NCBI GenBank assembly: GCA_018669975.1
Contig: JABHSK010000002.1
Location: forward strand, 62,001 to 126,000
Origin: Candidatus Parcubacteria bacterium
GTDB lineage: Bacteria > Patescibacteria > ABY1 > UBA1558 > GWA2-36-10
Length of the DNA: 64,000 bases
Direction of reading: 5' to 3'
This document shows, one piece after another, positions 1 to 6,971 of this stretch. The position numbers and the translations under genes were made by a program. How positions within the stretch are numbered: the stretch's first letter is position 1; each line of letters begins with the position of its first letter. The notes below the pieces were generated by a model that was given only the letters and a program-made list of their open reading frames with translations, was not told the origin of the DNA and did no database searches.

Positions 1-305
1 GGTATCTTAACCAGGCTATTAATTTTTTCCTGTAGTCTAGGGAGTATCAATGTTAAGCCTAATAGGGCTAAAATTGCCGCTGCAATATATCGTAAAGTGT
101 CTAAATCAATACCTAATGATTGTACTAAGAATGTAGCAAAAACAGTAAAGGTGGCAAAGCTTAGTACAAAACCCACCACAATACCATAAGGTCGACGTTT
201 ACCGCCAACTGCACCTGAAAGCATAATTGGCAAGATAGGCAAAATGCACGGAGATAGCACAGTAACTACGCCGGACAGAAAGCCCATTGTGATTAAAATT
301 AGCAT
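1..305 (-). CDS. ccdA: CcdA/DsbD-type thiol-disulfide transporter, N-terminal part (runs off the left edge)
   Basis: Translating the minus strand from ATG 303-305 gives an uninterrupted frame to the window edge (about 101 residues). The product is very hydrophobic and carries the hallmark SPCILPILP loop near residue 18, whose cysteine is a redox-active residue of the CcdA/DsbD transmembrane domain family. These proteins carry electrons from cytoplasmic thioredoxin across the membrane to extracytoplasmic thiol proteins. It lies 17 nt downstream of a membrane-anchored thioredoxin on the same strand, the usual partner. The C-terminal part lies outside the window, so the second cysteine loop cannot be checked. 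Confidence 0.85.
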   Translation of the reverse strand, partial: MLILITMGFLSGVVTVLSPCILPILPIMLSGAVGGKRRPYGIVVGFVLSFATFTVFATFLVQSLGIDLDTLRYIAAAILALLGLTLILPRLQEKINSLVKI

Positions 306-322
306 AACTTTATTTTAATTTT

Positions 323-784
323 TTATTTGAGCTTTTTGAGTATTGCGCTGAGATCATTACTACCAGCCCACTTGGCTAGCTCATTACCCTGAGAATCAAC
401 CTGCACTAGTGTGTGTTGGTAAGTGATGCTATATTTTTTTTTGAGTTCTTTTTCTTTGTCATAATTAACCTTCAAAATCGTTAGGTCATTTGGGAAATCA
501 CCCAACTCATCCTTTAAGTTCTCGTCCAAAACTCGACAAGTTGGACACCAACTAGCATGAAAAAATAACACGACATCTCCGCTGTCAGCCTGGGCTAGCA
601 AAGCTGGTTCATAATCTACATATTGATTATTATCAACCTCCATACTTTTAAAATCTTCCCCTTGTTTATCATCAGTCATCGTAAGTGAATTTTCTACATC
701 CACATCCGACTTAGCTTGATTATAGCCATAGGCAACAACACCTATGACAATTACTACGACAATAAAAATATATATGTTTTTCAT
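323..784 (-). CDS. Membrane-anchored thioredoxin-like protein
   Basis: The 153-aa product has one N-terminal membrane segment (about residues 4-20), a polar linker and a thioredoxin fold domain with the active site W79-C80-P81-T82-C83. The CPTC centre differs from the CGPC of cytosolic thioredoxin and is common in extracytoplasmic thiol reductases. It is probably anchored outside the membrane and reduced by the CcdA-like protein encoded 17 nt downstream. An XRE regulator lies 36 nt upstream on the same strand, so the three probably form one operon. The target proteins cannot be read from the sequence; cysteine-rich surface proteins elsewhere in the window are plausible clients. Confidence 0.85.
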   Translation of the reverse strand: MKNIYIFIVVVIVIGVVAYGYNQAKSDVDVENSLTMTDDKQGEDFKSMEVDNNQYVDYEPALLAQADSGDVVLFFHASWCPTCRVLDENLKDELGDFPNDLTILKVNYDKEKELKKKYSITYQHTLVQVDSQGNELAKWAGSNDLSAILKKLK

Positions 785-820
785 AAATTTTTTATTAATA
801 ATTATTTTATTTTTTAAATT

Positions 821-1051
821 TTAAGCATCACGTCCTGTGCACGGTAGACAAAAAACTTTTTCTACTGGCGCCTCAAAAAAACTAGCCACCTTTAAAGCTG
901 TACAAACTGAAGGGTCATAGTTACCCTTTTCTATTGAAATAATAGTCTGGCGAGACACACCTACTGCTCGCGCCAATTCTTCCTGTGTCACGCTTTTTTT
1001 CTTCCTAAAGTCGTACACATGATTTAATACGCTACCGTGTTTATGATTCAT
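821..1051 (-). CDS. XRE-family helix-turn-helix regulator
   Basis: This 76-aa protein has a single helix-turn-helix of the Cro/C1 type at about residues 21-45 (VTQEELARAVGVSRQTI...EKGNYDP). Short XRE proteins of this kind are usually DNA-binding repressors. The C-terminus contains two cysteines in FCLPC, which could be redox- or metal-sensing, although that is inference. A TATAAT hexamer ends 6 nt before the chosen ATG, supporting this start and suggesting a leaderless transcript. It heads the group with thioredoxin and CcdA and may control it. Confidence 0.85.
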   Translation of the reverse strand: MNHKHGSVLNHVYDFRKKKSVTQEELARAVGVSRQTIISIEKGNYDPSVCTALKVASFFEAPVEKVFCLPCTGRDA

Positions 1052-1133
1052 GTTTACATTATAGAACCTGGAAAAACTTATGTCAAGTTAACTTTACATT
1101 AAAATATGTGTCGTTTTATGTTAAAATAAAGAC

Positions 1134-1916
1134 ATGGCTATAAATGACTACAAAAAATTCCTCCACTCTAGGCAGTTACATCCTAATACTGTCAAAAATT
1201 ACCTTTGGCATCTTAATAAATTTTTTAGTTGGCTTAAAGATGAAAAAATAACTGAAACAAAATTAAAAGATTATCACCAATTCATGATAAGCAATCATCC
1301 AAGAATAAATACCATTAATCTTAGATTCATTATTTTAAACAACTATCTCAAATTTTTACAAAAAAGATTCCGCTTTGAATTATTATCACCAGAAGATACT
1401 AACTTGATTATACTGACAGATGATCAACTGCAAACATTTTTGGACAAGCCACTAAAACATCAGGGCAACACCAATCTTCGAGACAAAGCTCTGTTGGAGT
1501 TATTGTATTCTACTGGAATAAAAGTTGGTCAAATAGTTCAGCTTAAAAAACAATATATTGATGAAATAACTAAAGAATTGATATTACCTGATAAAAAACA
1601 TATAGCCATTAAACCTCTAGCTTGGTTTCACTTAGATAAATATTTAAACACTCGTCATGATAATAGTCCCTGGCTGTTTATCAATCTAGATCGAGCTAAA
1701 AAAGCTGATGATAACAACCTGTCTGTTAGGTCAGTGGAAAGAATTATTGAGAGATATGCAAAACTAATGATTCCTATATTAAAAATTAATCCTCAGATAC
1801 TTAGAAATACTCTAGCACATACACTAAAGTTGGAAGGCGCACAAAAAGAAAACATTAGAACTTCGCTACATTTCAAAACTAAGACTGGTGCTGATAATTA
1901 TCTTAAAAAAATTTAA
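1134..1916 (+). CDS. Tyrosine recombinase-like protein with degenerate active site
   Basis: The 260-aa product has the layout of XerC/XerD recombinases: an N-terminal SAM-like core-binding domain (about 1-85) and a C-terminal catalytic fold (about 95-260). The active site is altered. The first catalytic Arg, expected after TG(L/I), is K130; the His of the HxxR motif is Q221, while R224 is kept. H246 and the nucleophile Y256 in the C-terminal tail are retained. Loss of the first Arg normally impairs strand cleavage, so it may be a DNA-binding or accessory protein, or a diverged recombinase. A TAAAAT hexamer lies 6 nt before the ATG. No att sites or mobile-element genes adjoin it. Confidence 0.75.
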   Translation: MAINDYKKFLHSRQLHPNTVKNYLWHLNKFFSWLKDEKITETKLKDYHQFMISNHPRINTINLRFIILNNYLKFLQKRFRFELLSPEDTNLIILTDDQLQTFLDKPLKHQGNTNLRDKALLELLYSTGIKVGQIVQLKKQYIDEITKELILPDKKHIAIKPLAWFHLDKYLNTRHDNSPWLFINLDRAKKADDNNLSVRSVERIIERYAKLMIPILKINPQILRNTLAHTLKLEGAQKENIRTSLHFKTKTGADNYLKKI

Positions 1917-1918
1917 AA

Positions 1919-2464
1919 TTATTTTTGTCTATTATACAAACCAATTAACTCTGCTTTTTCTAAAATATGCCCTTCCATGGCCTGCTCAACCTCTAGTTTA
2001 CTAGCTCCTTCATTTAGACTAATTTCCGTATCTAGAGCATAAAGTTTAAAAAAATATCGATGTTCACCATCAGGCGGACAAGGACCGTGGTAGTCTAAAT
2101 TATCACTAGTTCCTTTGCCATGAATGCCGCTAGGCTCCTGCCCCTCTGGAATTATAGTAGTACTTGGTGGTATGTTCCAAACAATCCAATGATCCCAGAC
2201 TTTACCAGCTGGCTTGATAGCATCTGGATCATCCATTATCAGAACTAAGGATACAGCCTCAACTGGTACATCAAATATTTCTAGAGATGGATTAGTATCT
2301 TGAGCATCACAAGTATACTTTTTGTCCATAGATTGATTATGCTCAAAAGCAGTACTAGTTAGTTTCATAAAACCTTCTTGGTTATTTAATAAATCACTAT
2401 CCACGACTTGTTGTGTACAGGCTGCAGATACAAAAGCTACTAAAATTATAACAAAAAGCCTCAT
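1919..2464 (-). CDS. PEBP family (YbhB/YbcL-like) lipoprotein
   Basis: The 181-aa product begins with a lipoprotein signal ending in VSAAC (Cys 16). The mature part matches the phosphatidylethanolamine-binding/Raf kinase inhibitor-like family: the DDPDA motif, the VWDHWIVWNIPP segment and YHGPCPPDGEHRYFF, which together form the anion-binding pocket. The bacterial YbhB group has no settled biochemical role. It converges with the recombinase-like gene (2-nt gap). TATAAT lies 8 nt upstream of the start with no Shine-Dalgarno site. Confidence 0.88.
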   Translation of the reverse strand: MRLFVIILVAFVSAACTQQVVDSDLLNNQEGFMKLTSTAFEHNQSMDKKYTCDAQDTNPSLEIFDVPVEAVSLVLIMDDPDAIKPAGKVWDHWIVWNIPPSTTIIPEGQEPSGIHGKGTSDNLDYHGPCPPDGEHRYFFKLYALDTEISLNEGASKLEVEQAMEGHILEKAELIGLYNRQK

Positions 2465-2553
2465 ATATGTTCATTATAACACAAATTTATTAATTTTCAC
2501 TCGAGTTAAAATTATGCTATAATATATAAGTCTTAATAATTAACCGTTTAGAT

Positions 2554-2691
2554 ATGGAAGAAAAATGTCCAACTTGCGGTAATACCCCATGCACTTGTCT
2601 CCCAGAAGAAAGTTGCGATTCATGCGGAGGTAAAAAATGTAATTGTACAAGTGAGTGTACATGCAGCGGTGGCAAATGTACCTGCAGTTAA
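2554..2691 (+). CDS. Small cysteine-rich metallothionein-like protein
   Basis: This 45-codon ORF encodes a protein with 12 cysteines (27% of residues) at positions 5, 8, 13, 15, 21, 24, 29, 31, 35, 37, 42 and 44. They are arranged as CxxC and CxC pairs separated by Gly/Ser/Lys/Thr, with no aromatic residues, which is the signature of metallothionein-type metal clusters. A TATAAT hexamer at 2518-2523 precedes the start by 30 nt and a terminator hairpin follows directly, so it looks like a complete monocistronic unit. Assignment to a named metallothionein family is not possible by eye; a zinc- or copper-binding role is inferred from composition. Confidence 0.7.
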   Translation: MEEKCPTCGNTPCTCLPEESCDSCGGKKCNCTSECTCSGGKCTCS

Positions 2692-2700
2692 TACCACAAC

Positions 2701-2729
2701 AAAAAATTCCCGTTTCGGGAATTTTTTTA
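2701..2729 (+). terminator. Intrinsic terminator after the Cys-rich ORF
   Basis: An AATTCCCG/CGGGAATT stem with a TTT loop is followed by a run of T. The A-run on the left could let it act on the minus strand too, but the convergent YjbQ gene ends inside its right edge. Confidence 0.75.
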
Positions 2730-3134
2730 TTGACTTAAATTTTCTATTATCACTTGTCGACTTCTGGGTTTTTCATCAAAATCTATCAAGACTATCTGCT
2801 GCCATGTACCTAACATCATCTTACCATCTTTAATTGGTACCAATAAATCAGGACCTATCAAGGCTGCCTTTATGTGCGCTGCTCCATTGGCATCCCCCCA
2901 TTTTTTATGGTGCTTGTAATCAGCCTGCTCTGGTGCCATGTTTTCCAAAACATTTTTAATATCTTCAATTACCCCATTTTCATATTCTATCATAGTTAAT
3001 GCAGCTGTAGTGCCAGCCACAAATACCAACACCGCTCCACTGTTAATTGATGCCTGCTCTATCTGTTTAGTCACCTGTTCTGTAATATTTACAAAATCAT
3101 AATGACCCCTAGTATCTACTTTTATAATACCCAT
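2727..3134 (-). CDS. yjbQ: YjbQ/UPF0047 family protein
   Basis: The 135-aa product covers the whole UPF0047 family length. The conserved core is HHKKWGDANGAAHIKAALIG (H75, H76, D81, N83, H87), which forms the presumed metal or phosphate site, followed by the GTWQQIVLIDFD strand. Members rescue thiamine-phosphate synthase mutants weakly, but the physiological role is unsettled. A TATAAT hexamer lies 8 nt before the ATG and no Shine-Dalgarno site is visible. Confidence 0.88.
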   Translation of the reverse strand: MGIIKVDTRGHYDFVNITEQVTKQIEQASINSGAVLVFVAGTTAALTMIEYENGVIEDIKNVLENMAPEQADYKHHKKWGDANGAAHIKAALIGPDLLVPIKDGKMMLGTWQQIVLIDFDEKPRSRQVIIENLSQ

Positions 3135-3156
3135 ACATTGTCATTATACTACAAAC

Positions 3157-3185
3157 TTGACTTTTATAATATTTAATACTAAATT
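3157..3185 (+). promoter_or_regulatory. Sigma-70-type promoter for the 3233 gene
   Basis: TTGACT (3157-3162), a 17-nt spacer and TAAATT (3180-3185). A leader of about 40 nt follows, with AGGAGG near 3221. Confidence 0.6.
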
Positions 3186-3232
3186 ACTATAGTCCTATTA
3201 GTCCTTTATTCATCATAATCAGGAGGTCCGCG

Positions 3233-3409
3233 ATGGCTAAGAAAAAGTTTGACATTCTATTTAATGGTGACGATGGCGCCAAAAAAGTCGGCTCAGCCGA
3301 AGCAACTACTGCACAGGGTGCCGTCAAAGAATATTGCCGTCGTAGCGGTGCTGCTCAACTCTCCTGCGTCTGTCGCAGACTAACTGCCAAAGAGACGGAA
3401 GAGAAATAA
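3233..3409 (+). CDS. Small basic protein of unknown function
   Basis: This 58-aa ORF begins at an ATG with a strong AGGAGGT Shine-Dalgarno site 6 nt upstream and ends just before a terminator. It has a promoter of its own, so it is a complete unit. The product is basic (MAKKK start, central CRR and C-terminal CVCRR) with three cysteines, C35, C45 and C47. I do not recognise a family. Base composition is less AT-rich than the flanking genes, as in the other units with this promoter type. Confidence 0.7.
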   Translation: MAKKKFDILFNGDDGAKKVGSAEATTAQGAVKEYCRRSGAAQLSCVCRRLTAKETEEK

Positions 3410-3416
3410 AATTCGG

Positions 3417-3439
3417 GCTACCCCCAGGGGTAGCTTTTT
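3417..3439 (+). terminator. Intrinsic terminator of the 3233 gene
   Basis: GCTACCCC pairs with GGGGTAGC and is followed by five T. It touches the stop of the convergent kinase gene. Confidence 0.8.
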
Positions 3440-4052
3440 ATATCTTTAATAAATTTAATTTTTTTGCTAATTTATCATAATCAAAATCAGCTGCTGATAC
3501 TCTAATAATATTTGATCGGGCTAACTCCTGCTCAGCATCATTATTAAAATAATTAATGTGCGCTTGGTTAACCTTGAAAAAACTATCCATAACATTAGCC
3601 TCAAAGCCTCGACCCCTACCCAACACTCTTTCCTTAACCAATTCATCACTAGCTTCCAAATAAATTATATAATCTGGCAAATGTAGAGATTGATTGGCCA
3701 GTCTTATCAAATCACGAACTAGATCCTGCTCTGCTCGATTATTATAAATAATATCATTTATAAAAAATAAATTTGTCAGCCAAAAAGTATCTAAGACCAC
3801 ATGATGCGCTTGATCTTTTAGAGTCAATGCTTGATTGTACTGATCTATATTTTGATTATGAAAATATAAAGTAGTTTGCAACCTATTTTTGTTCTGAGAA
3901 ATATTTTCTTTAACAAATTCTGGCAAGTCACCTTCTTCACCTTCTAGGAAAGCCGTAACCCTGTACTTATCTTTTAGATGCCGAACAAAAGTACTCTTAC
4001 CTACTGATGGAGCACCTACTACTGCTATAATTTTACCTGGTCTATTTTTCAT
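3438..4052 (-). CDS. Deoxynucleoside kinase-like P-loop protein
   Basis: About 204 aa from the chosen start. It has a Walker A motif GAPSVGKST near the N-terminus, a middle DTFWLTN segment with acidic residue, and a C-terminal RVLGRGRGFE lid-like region. This pattern fits the deoxynucleoside kinase/nucleoside kinase group of small P-loop kinases, which phosphorylate salvaged (deoxy)nucleosides; the substrate cannot be told. An ATG 21 codons upstream (4115) is in frame, but it overlaps a strong plus-strand promoter at 4100-4128 and would put a hydrophobic tail before the P-loop. The start at 4052, with the P-loop beginning 13 residues in, fits the family better. Confidence 0.7.
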   Translation of the reverse strand: MKNRPGKIIAVVGAPSVGKSTFVRHLKDKYRVTAFLEGEEGDLPEFVKENISQNKNRLQTTLYFHNQNIDQYNQALTLKDQAHHVVLDTFWLTNLFFINDIIYNNRAEQDLVRDLIRLANQSLHLPDYIIYLEASDELVKERVLGRGRGFEANVMDSFFKVNQAHINYFNNDAEQELARSNIIRVSAADFDYDKLAKKLNLLKI

Positions 4053-4099
4053 ATACACCCATTCTATCATATAAGCTAAAACCGCAACAAGCTCCAATG

Positions 4100-4128
4100 T
4101 TGACACGTCTATCATTTTCTACTAAAAT
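4100..4128 (+). promoter_or_regulatory. Sigma-70-type promoter for the 4184 gene
   Basis: TTGACA (4100-4105), 17-nt spacer, TAAAAT (4123-4128), giving a leader of about 50 nt. Confidence 0.65.
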
Positions 4129-4183
4129 ACTATGTTCTTTCAAAAATCCTTAATCACCAACAACTCCTTCCAAGGATCAAAGC

Positions 4184-4354
4184 ATGAGAAAACTACTGTC
4201 TATCATTGTCCTAATCCTGCTATTCAAATTTATACTCTGGCCTATAGTTGGTATGTTTTTTGCCGTTAGCTTCTTAGTGGGTCGCCTATTGATTGCAATC
4301 CTGGTAGCTGCGCTTTTGGCGGCACTCTTCAAGATTATACAAAAAATCCTGTGA
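4184..4354 (+). CDS. Small hydrophobic membrane protein
   Basis: A 56-aa ORF between a good promoter and a terminator, with AAGGA about 7 nt before the ATG. After MRKLL almost every residue is hydrophobic through two closely spaced membrane segments (about 4-28 and 31-50), ending with a basic K/K-IL tail. It uses TGA as stop. The family is not recognised. The complete unit structure argues that it is expressed. Confidence 0.65.
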   Translation: MRKLLSIIVLILLFKFILWPIVGMFFAVSFLVGRLLIAILVAALLAALFKIIQKIL

Positions 4355-4365
4355 GTGCATGTTAT

Positions 4366-4395
4366 CCCTCGAATTTAAAAGTTCGGGGGTTTTTA
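4366..4395 (+). terminator. Intrinsic terminator of the 4184 gene
   Basis: CCCTCGAA pairs with TTCGGGGG (one G-U pair) around an 8-nt loop, followed by a T run. Confidence 0.75.
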
Positions 4396-4401
4396 TTATC
4401 A

Positions 4402-4430
4402 TTGACAAAAGAATGTAAATTACCTAATCT
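4402..4430 (+). promoter_or_regulatory. Sigma-70-type promoter of prs
   Basis: TTGACA (4402-4407), 17-nt spacer, TAATCT (4425-4430). The leader is about 65 nt and carries AAAGGAG at 4488-4494, 7 nt before the ATG. Confidence 0.75.
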
Positions 4431-4501
4431 ATCAGCATAAAGCAATTCTTAGTTCGTTCAAAAATACCACGTTATAAAACCACGTCCAAAGGAGATTCAT
4501 A

Positions 4502-5551
4502 ATGCTGGACACTAGTGAATTTGTCACCATCAGCGGCACAGGCAACCACACTCTAGCCAGAGGTATCATTAGTATCGTCAACGAGATCACTCCGGTTGGT
4601 CAAAAAGACCTAACCTTTGCTCATCTCGATTATGACGAATTTCCAGATGGAGAACCGGACTTCCGCATCCAGGATTTTGAGGGCATCGAGGGTAAGCATG
4701 TACTTATCTTCAACAGTTGTCATGATCAAGAGATGCTGGAAGAGTTCAGGACTCTAGTCTGGGCAGCCAAACATCAATATGGCGCAAACTCAGTCACAGG
4801 CATCATACCTTTTATGCGCTACCGGCGACAGGATCACGCTGAAAAAAGACATGAAATCAACCGCAACCGTATGTTGATCCATGGCTTGGCAGCTGCTGGA
4901 GTTAATCGCCTCATTGTTTGTGATATTCATTCCAAGATTACCTTGGAAAATTGCAAAGAGGTTGGCATCAAAGCCTGGAATGTAGATCCTTCGGCTGACT
5001 TTGCGGCTGAACTTCAGCCTCTAGTAGAAACAGCTCAAGCTGAAGGCCGTGAATTTTATATTCACGCTCCTGACATTGGGTCTATCCCTAGGGCAGTTGC
5101 ACTAGCTAAAATTGTGAATGCCAAGGTATCGGCCAATCCCAAAGAACGGTTGCCTAATGGCGAAACCAAAATTGTTGAAGATCCAGCAGAGCTGAAAGCA
5201 ATCCAAGAACAATATGATATTGAAATTGTTTTTGCTGACGAAAAACTAGCTGGAGCTGAAGTTTGTATCCGTGAGGATGAAGCTGCTACAGGAGGCACTG
5301 CCAATGGATCCGGACACAAGTTACTGCGGCTAGGCGCTTACAAGGTACACTTTTGTGTTACTCATCCAGTCTGCACTCCGGGTTGGAAGCGCAAATTGTT
5401 CAGCAATAATCCTTTTGACCTTGTCATGTTCGGTAATACTATTGAGCGGCACAACCGCTATAAATCTACTACCGGCGGCATAGTAACGCGGATAGATCTA
5501 TCCAAGGTTATTGCCCATAAGCTTTTCGAAGTTATGAAGAGCATCAAATAA
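4502..5551 (+). CDS. prs: Ribose-phosphate pyrophosphokinase (PRPP synthetase)
   Basis: Catalyses ATP + ribose 5-phosphate to PRPP + AMP, feeding nucleotide, histidine and NAD synthesis. Conserved features visible in the 349-aa product are FPDGEPDFRI near residue 47, RYRRQDH (106-112, the ATP-site loop), DIHS (141-144, metal-binding) and a modified PRPP loop AATGGTANG near residue 260. It is about 35 residues longer than typical bacterial enzymes and the PRPP loop lacks the usual DDxxDTGGT acidic pair (REDEAATGGT), so it belongs to a diverged branch. Flanked by its own strong promoter and terminator. RpiB, at 52966, could supply the ribose 5-phosphate. Confidence 0.87.
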   Translation: MLDTSEFVTISGTGNHTLARGIISIVNEITPVGQKDLTFAHLDYDEFPDGEPDFRIQDFEGIEGKHVLIFNSCHDQEMLEEFRTLVWAAKHQYGANSVTGIIPFMRYRRQDHAEKRHEINRNRMLIHGLAAAGVNRLIVCDIHSKITLENCKEVGIKAWNVDPSADFAAELQPLVETAQAEGREFYIHAPDIGSIPRAVALAKIVNAKVSANPKERLPNGETKIVEDPAELKAIQEQYDIEIVFADEKLAGAEVCIREDEAATGGTANGSGHKLLRLGAYKVHFCVTHPVCTPGWKRKLFSNNPFDLVMFGNTIERHNRYKSTTGGIVTRIDLSKVIAHKLFEVMKSIK

Positions 5552-5558
5552 CCAAAAA

Positions 5559-5593
5559 CCCCGTCGAGTTCAACTCGACGGGGCCTTTTTTTA
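5559..5593 (+). terminator. Intrinsic terminator of prs
   Basis: CCCCGTCGAGTT pairs with AACTCGACGGGG, nearly without a loop, followed by CC and seven T. One of the strongest hairpins in the window. Confidence 0.9.
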
Positions 5594-5599
5594 CAAAAA

Positions 5600-6736
5600 T
5601 TATTCAGTACAACCTTCTGTTAAATTTATATTCACACAAACATTTGACTGACATAGACAATCCTCAGCATTATAAGCTGCAGAACATTCAAATTGTAGCG
5701 TACACATCTCTGGTTGTTCATACTGATCTACAAAATTAGCATTTATACATTGATGTGGATGACACCCCGGTACTGGCACACAATCTTCATCTGTTACACA
5801 AGCTACCTGGCTATCAACATCTGTTCCCTCTACTTCGGTAGGCATCTCTTCTACTTCTTCTACCACCTCTTCTACAAAAGTAAAGCTATTTAAAAATCTA
5901 TTATACAAATTCCAATCAACTCTATCATCTGTATGTAAAATTCTAATGCTAAATAATTGATCTCCTTTAATGAAATAATAATAATCCCCAGCAAAGACAT
6001 TGGCAGTTCTCTCTTGTACGAAATGCACAGTTGGTAATCCAGCAATACTAATATCGCCTCCTTTAGTGAAGCCTGGAAATTGCTTTACCCACTCATTCAC
6101 ATCTGTGTCTGCTGCTGGACGATAATATTGACTATTATAATGAATAACGGAAATAGACGGCCAATGATCATCATTATTTAATTCTCCAGTAAACTGCACA
6201 TTATTATCTGCGGCAAAAGCATTGCAAATACCTGGATATTCAACTGAATAGGCATGTACATCATTGCTATAGGTTTTCCAATCGATACTATCTATATCAA
6301 TCTCCTTATGATCAACCTCAGTTGCCACTGGCGGTATATAACAATCACTTACCATATCCTCTGGAAAATTATATTCTTCAATAGCACTACATGGCACTGC
6401 ACTAGCACCTTCAAAAACTAATTGCCAATCTTGATCTTCCTTGGCTGCCAAAAATAAATACATCTCTTCAGGCTCTTCATTAAATTTTACACTACCGCGA
6501 ACATAATTATCTGTTTCTTTATGGATAGTAATCACTACTTCCTCGCTATCTCTGTTATATTTTTCTGTAAACAAAGCCATAATAGCTTCACTTTTGTCCT
6601 CCTCAACAACGGAGTTGGTAAATGAGTTATTATCATCTTTCTTATCCTCTGAATCCTTAGAACATCCAGAGATTACAAAAACTGACAAAATAGCTGCCAG
6701 CGTCCACAAATAAAAGGTTTTTTTACTAATAAGCAT
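5600..6736 (-). CDS. Lipoprotein with C-terminal cysteine cluster
   Basis: The 378-aa product has a lipoprotein signal with lipobox VISGC (Cys 25), an acidic Ser/Asp/Lys linker, a middle region without recognisable fold and a C-terminal segment with at least eight cysteines (CVTDEDCVPVPGCHPHQC ... CTLQFEC ... CLCQSNVC). That arrangement resembles the eight-cysteine-cluster domain seen in archaeal and CPR surface proteins, and disulfide formation outside the cell is likely. The central region contains a repeated VEEVEE acidic stretch. A TTGACA-N17-GATAAT promoter lies upstream. Function unknown. Confidence 0.7.
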   Translation of the reverse strand: MLISKKTFYLWTLAAILSVFVISGCSKDSEDKKDDNNSFTNSVVEEDKSEAIMALFTEKYNRDSEEVVITIHKETDNYVRGSVKFNEEPEEMYLFLAAKEDQDWQLVFEGASAVPCSAIEEYNFPEDMVSDCYIPPVATEVDHKEIDIDSIDWKTYSNDVHAYSVEYPGICNAFAADNNVQFTGELNNDDHWPSISVIHYNSQYYRPAADTDVNEWVKQFPGFTKGGDISIAGLPTVHFVQERTANVFAGDYYYFIKGDQLFSIRILHTDDRVDWNLYNRFLNSFTFVEEVVEEVEEMPTEVEGTDVDSQVACVTDEDCVPVPGCHPHQCINANFVDQYEQPEMCTLQFECSAAYNAEDCLCQSNVCVNINLTEGCTE

Positions 6737-6783
6737 AGGTTTATGGTATTATTTTCTTAAGATAAACCCTCCTTAACAGCTTA

Positions 6784-6812
6784 ATTATCAGGCTTTTCTA
6801 CACTTTTGTCAA
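6784..6812 (-). promoter_or_regulatory. Probable promoter of the 6736 lipoprotein gene
   Basis: On the minus strand, TTGACA (6812-6807), 17-nt spacer and GATAAT (6789-6784). An AAGGAGGG occurs downstream but about 30 nt from the ATG, too far to set this start. Confidence 0.5.
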
Positions 6813-6828
6813 TCTAACTTATCCACTT

Positions 6829-6861
6829 AATAAAAAACACCCTAGCTATGCGCTAAGGTGT
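6829..6861 (-). terminator. Intrinsic terminator downstream of the YbaK-like gene
   Basis: ACACC-TAGC pairs with GCTA-GGTGT (one mismatch), with a T run on the minus strand side. Confidence 0.7.
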
Positions 6862-6884
6862 CTTTATATACTAGATTTTCTAAA

Positions 6885-6971
6885 TTATTCTGGGATGTAA
6901 TTATCTCCACGATCATAATGCGCCCCTAGTGTTGGACACTTACGACAACCAGATAAACAATCTTCTGTTAT
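6885..6971 (-). other. Out-of-frame cysteine-motif peptide after the YbaK-like stop
   Basis: Directly overlapping the stop of the YbaK-like gene, the -1 frame reads ITEDCLSGCRKCPTLGAHYD and seven further residues to a TAA at 6887-6885. It contains CxxxCxxCP and a His, which looks like a small zinc site rather than random sequence, and it ends just before the terminator. No ATG, GTG or TTG opens this frame. It could be a frameshifted tail of the YbaK-like protein (the junction is an A-rich AAAAAGAAAAAATAA run), a relic, or a sequencing indel. Confidence 0.4.

Noticed and set aside
2651..2833. 60-aa plus-strand frame across the metallothionein-like end and the YjbQ stop
   Set aside because: Out of frame with the Cys-rich gene, runs through its terminator hairpin, and no ribosome site.
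5062..5319. Minus-strand ORF inside prs
   Set aside because: Antisense shadow of a conserved enzyme; no upstream signals.
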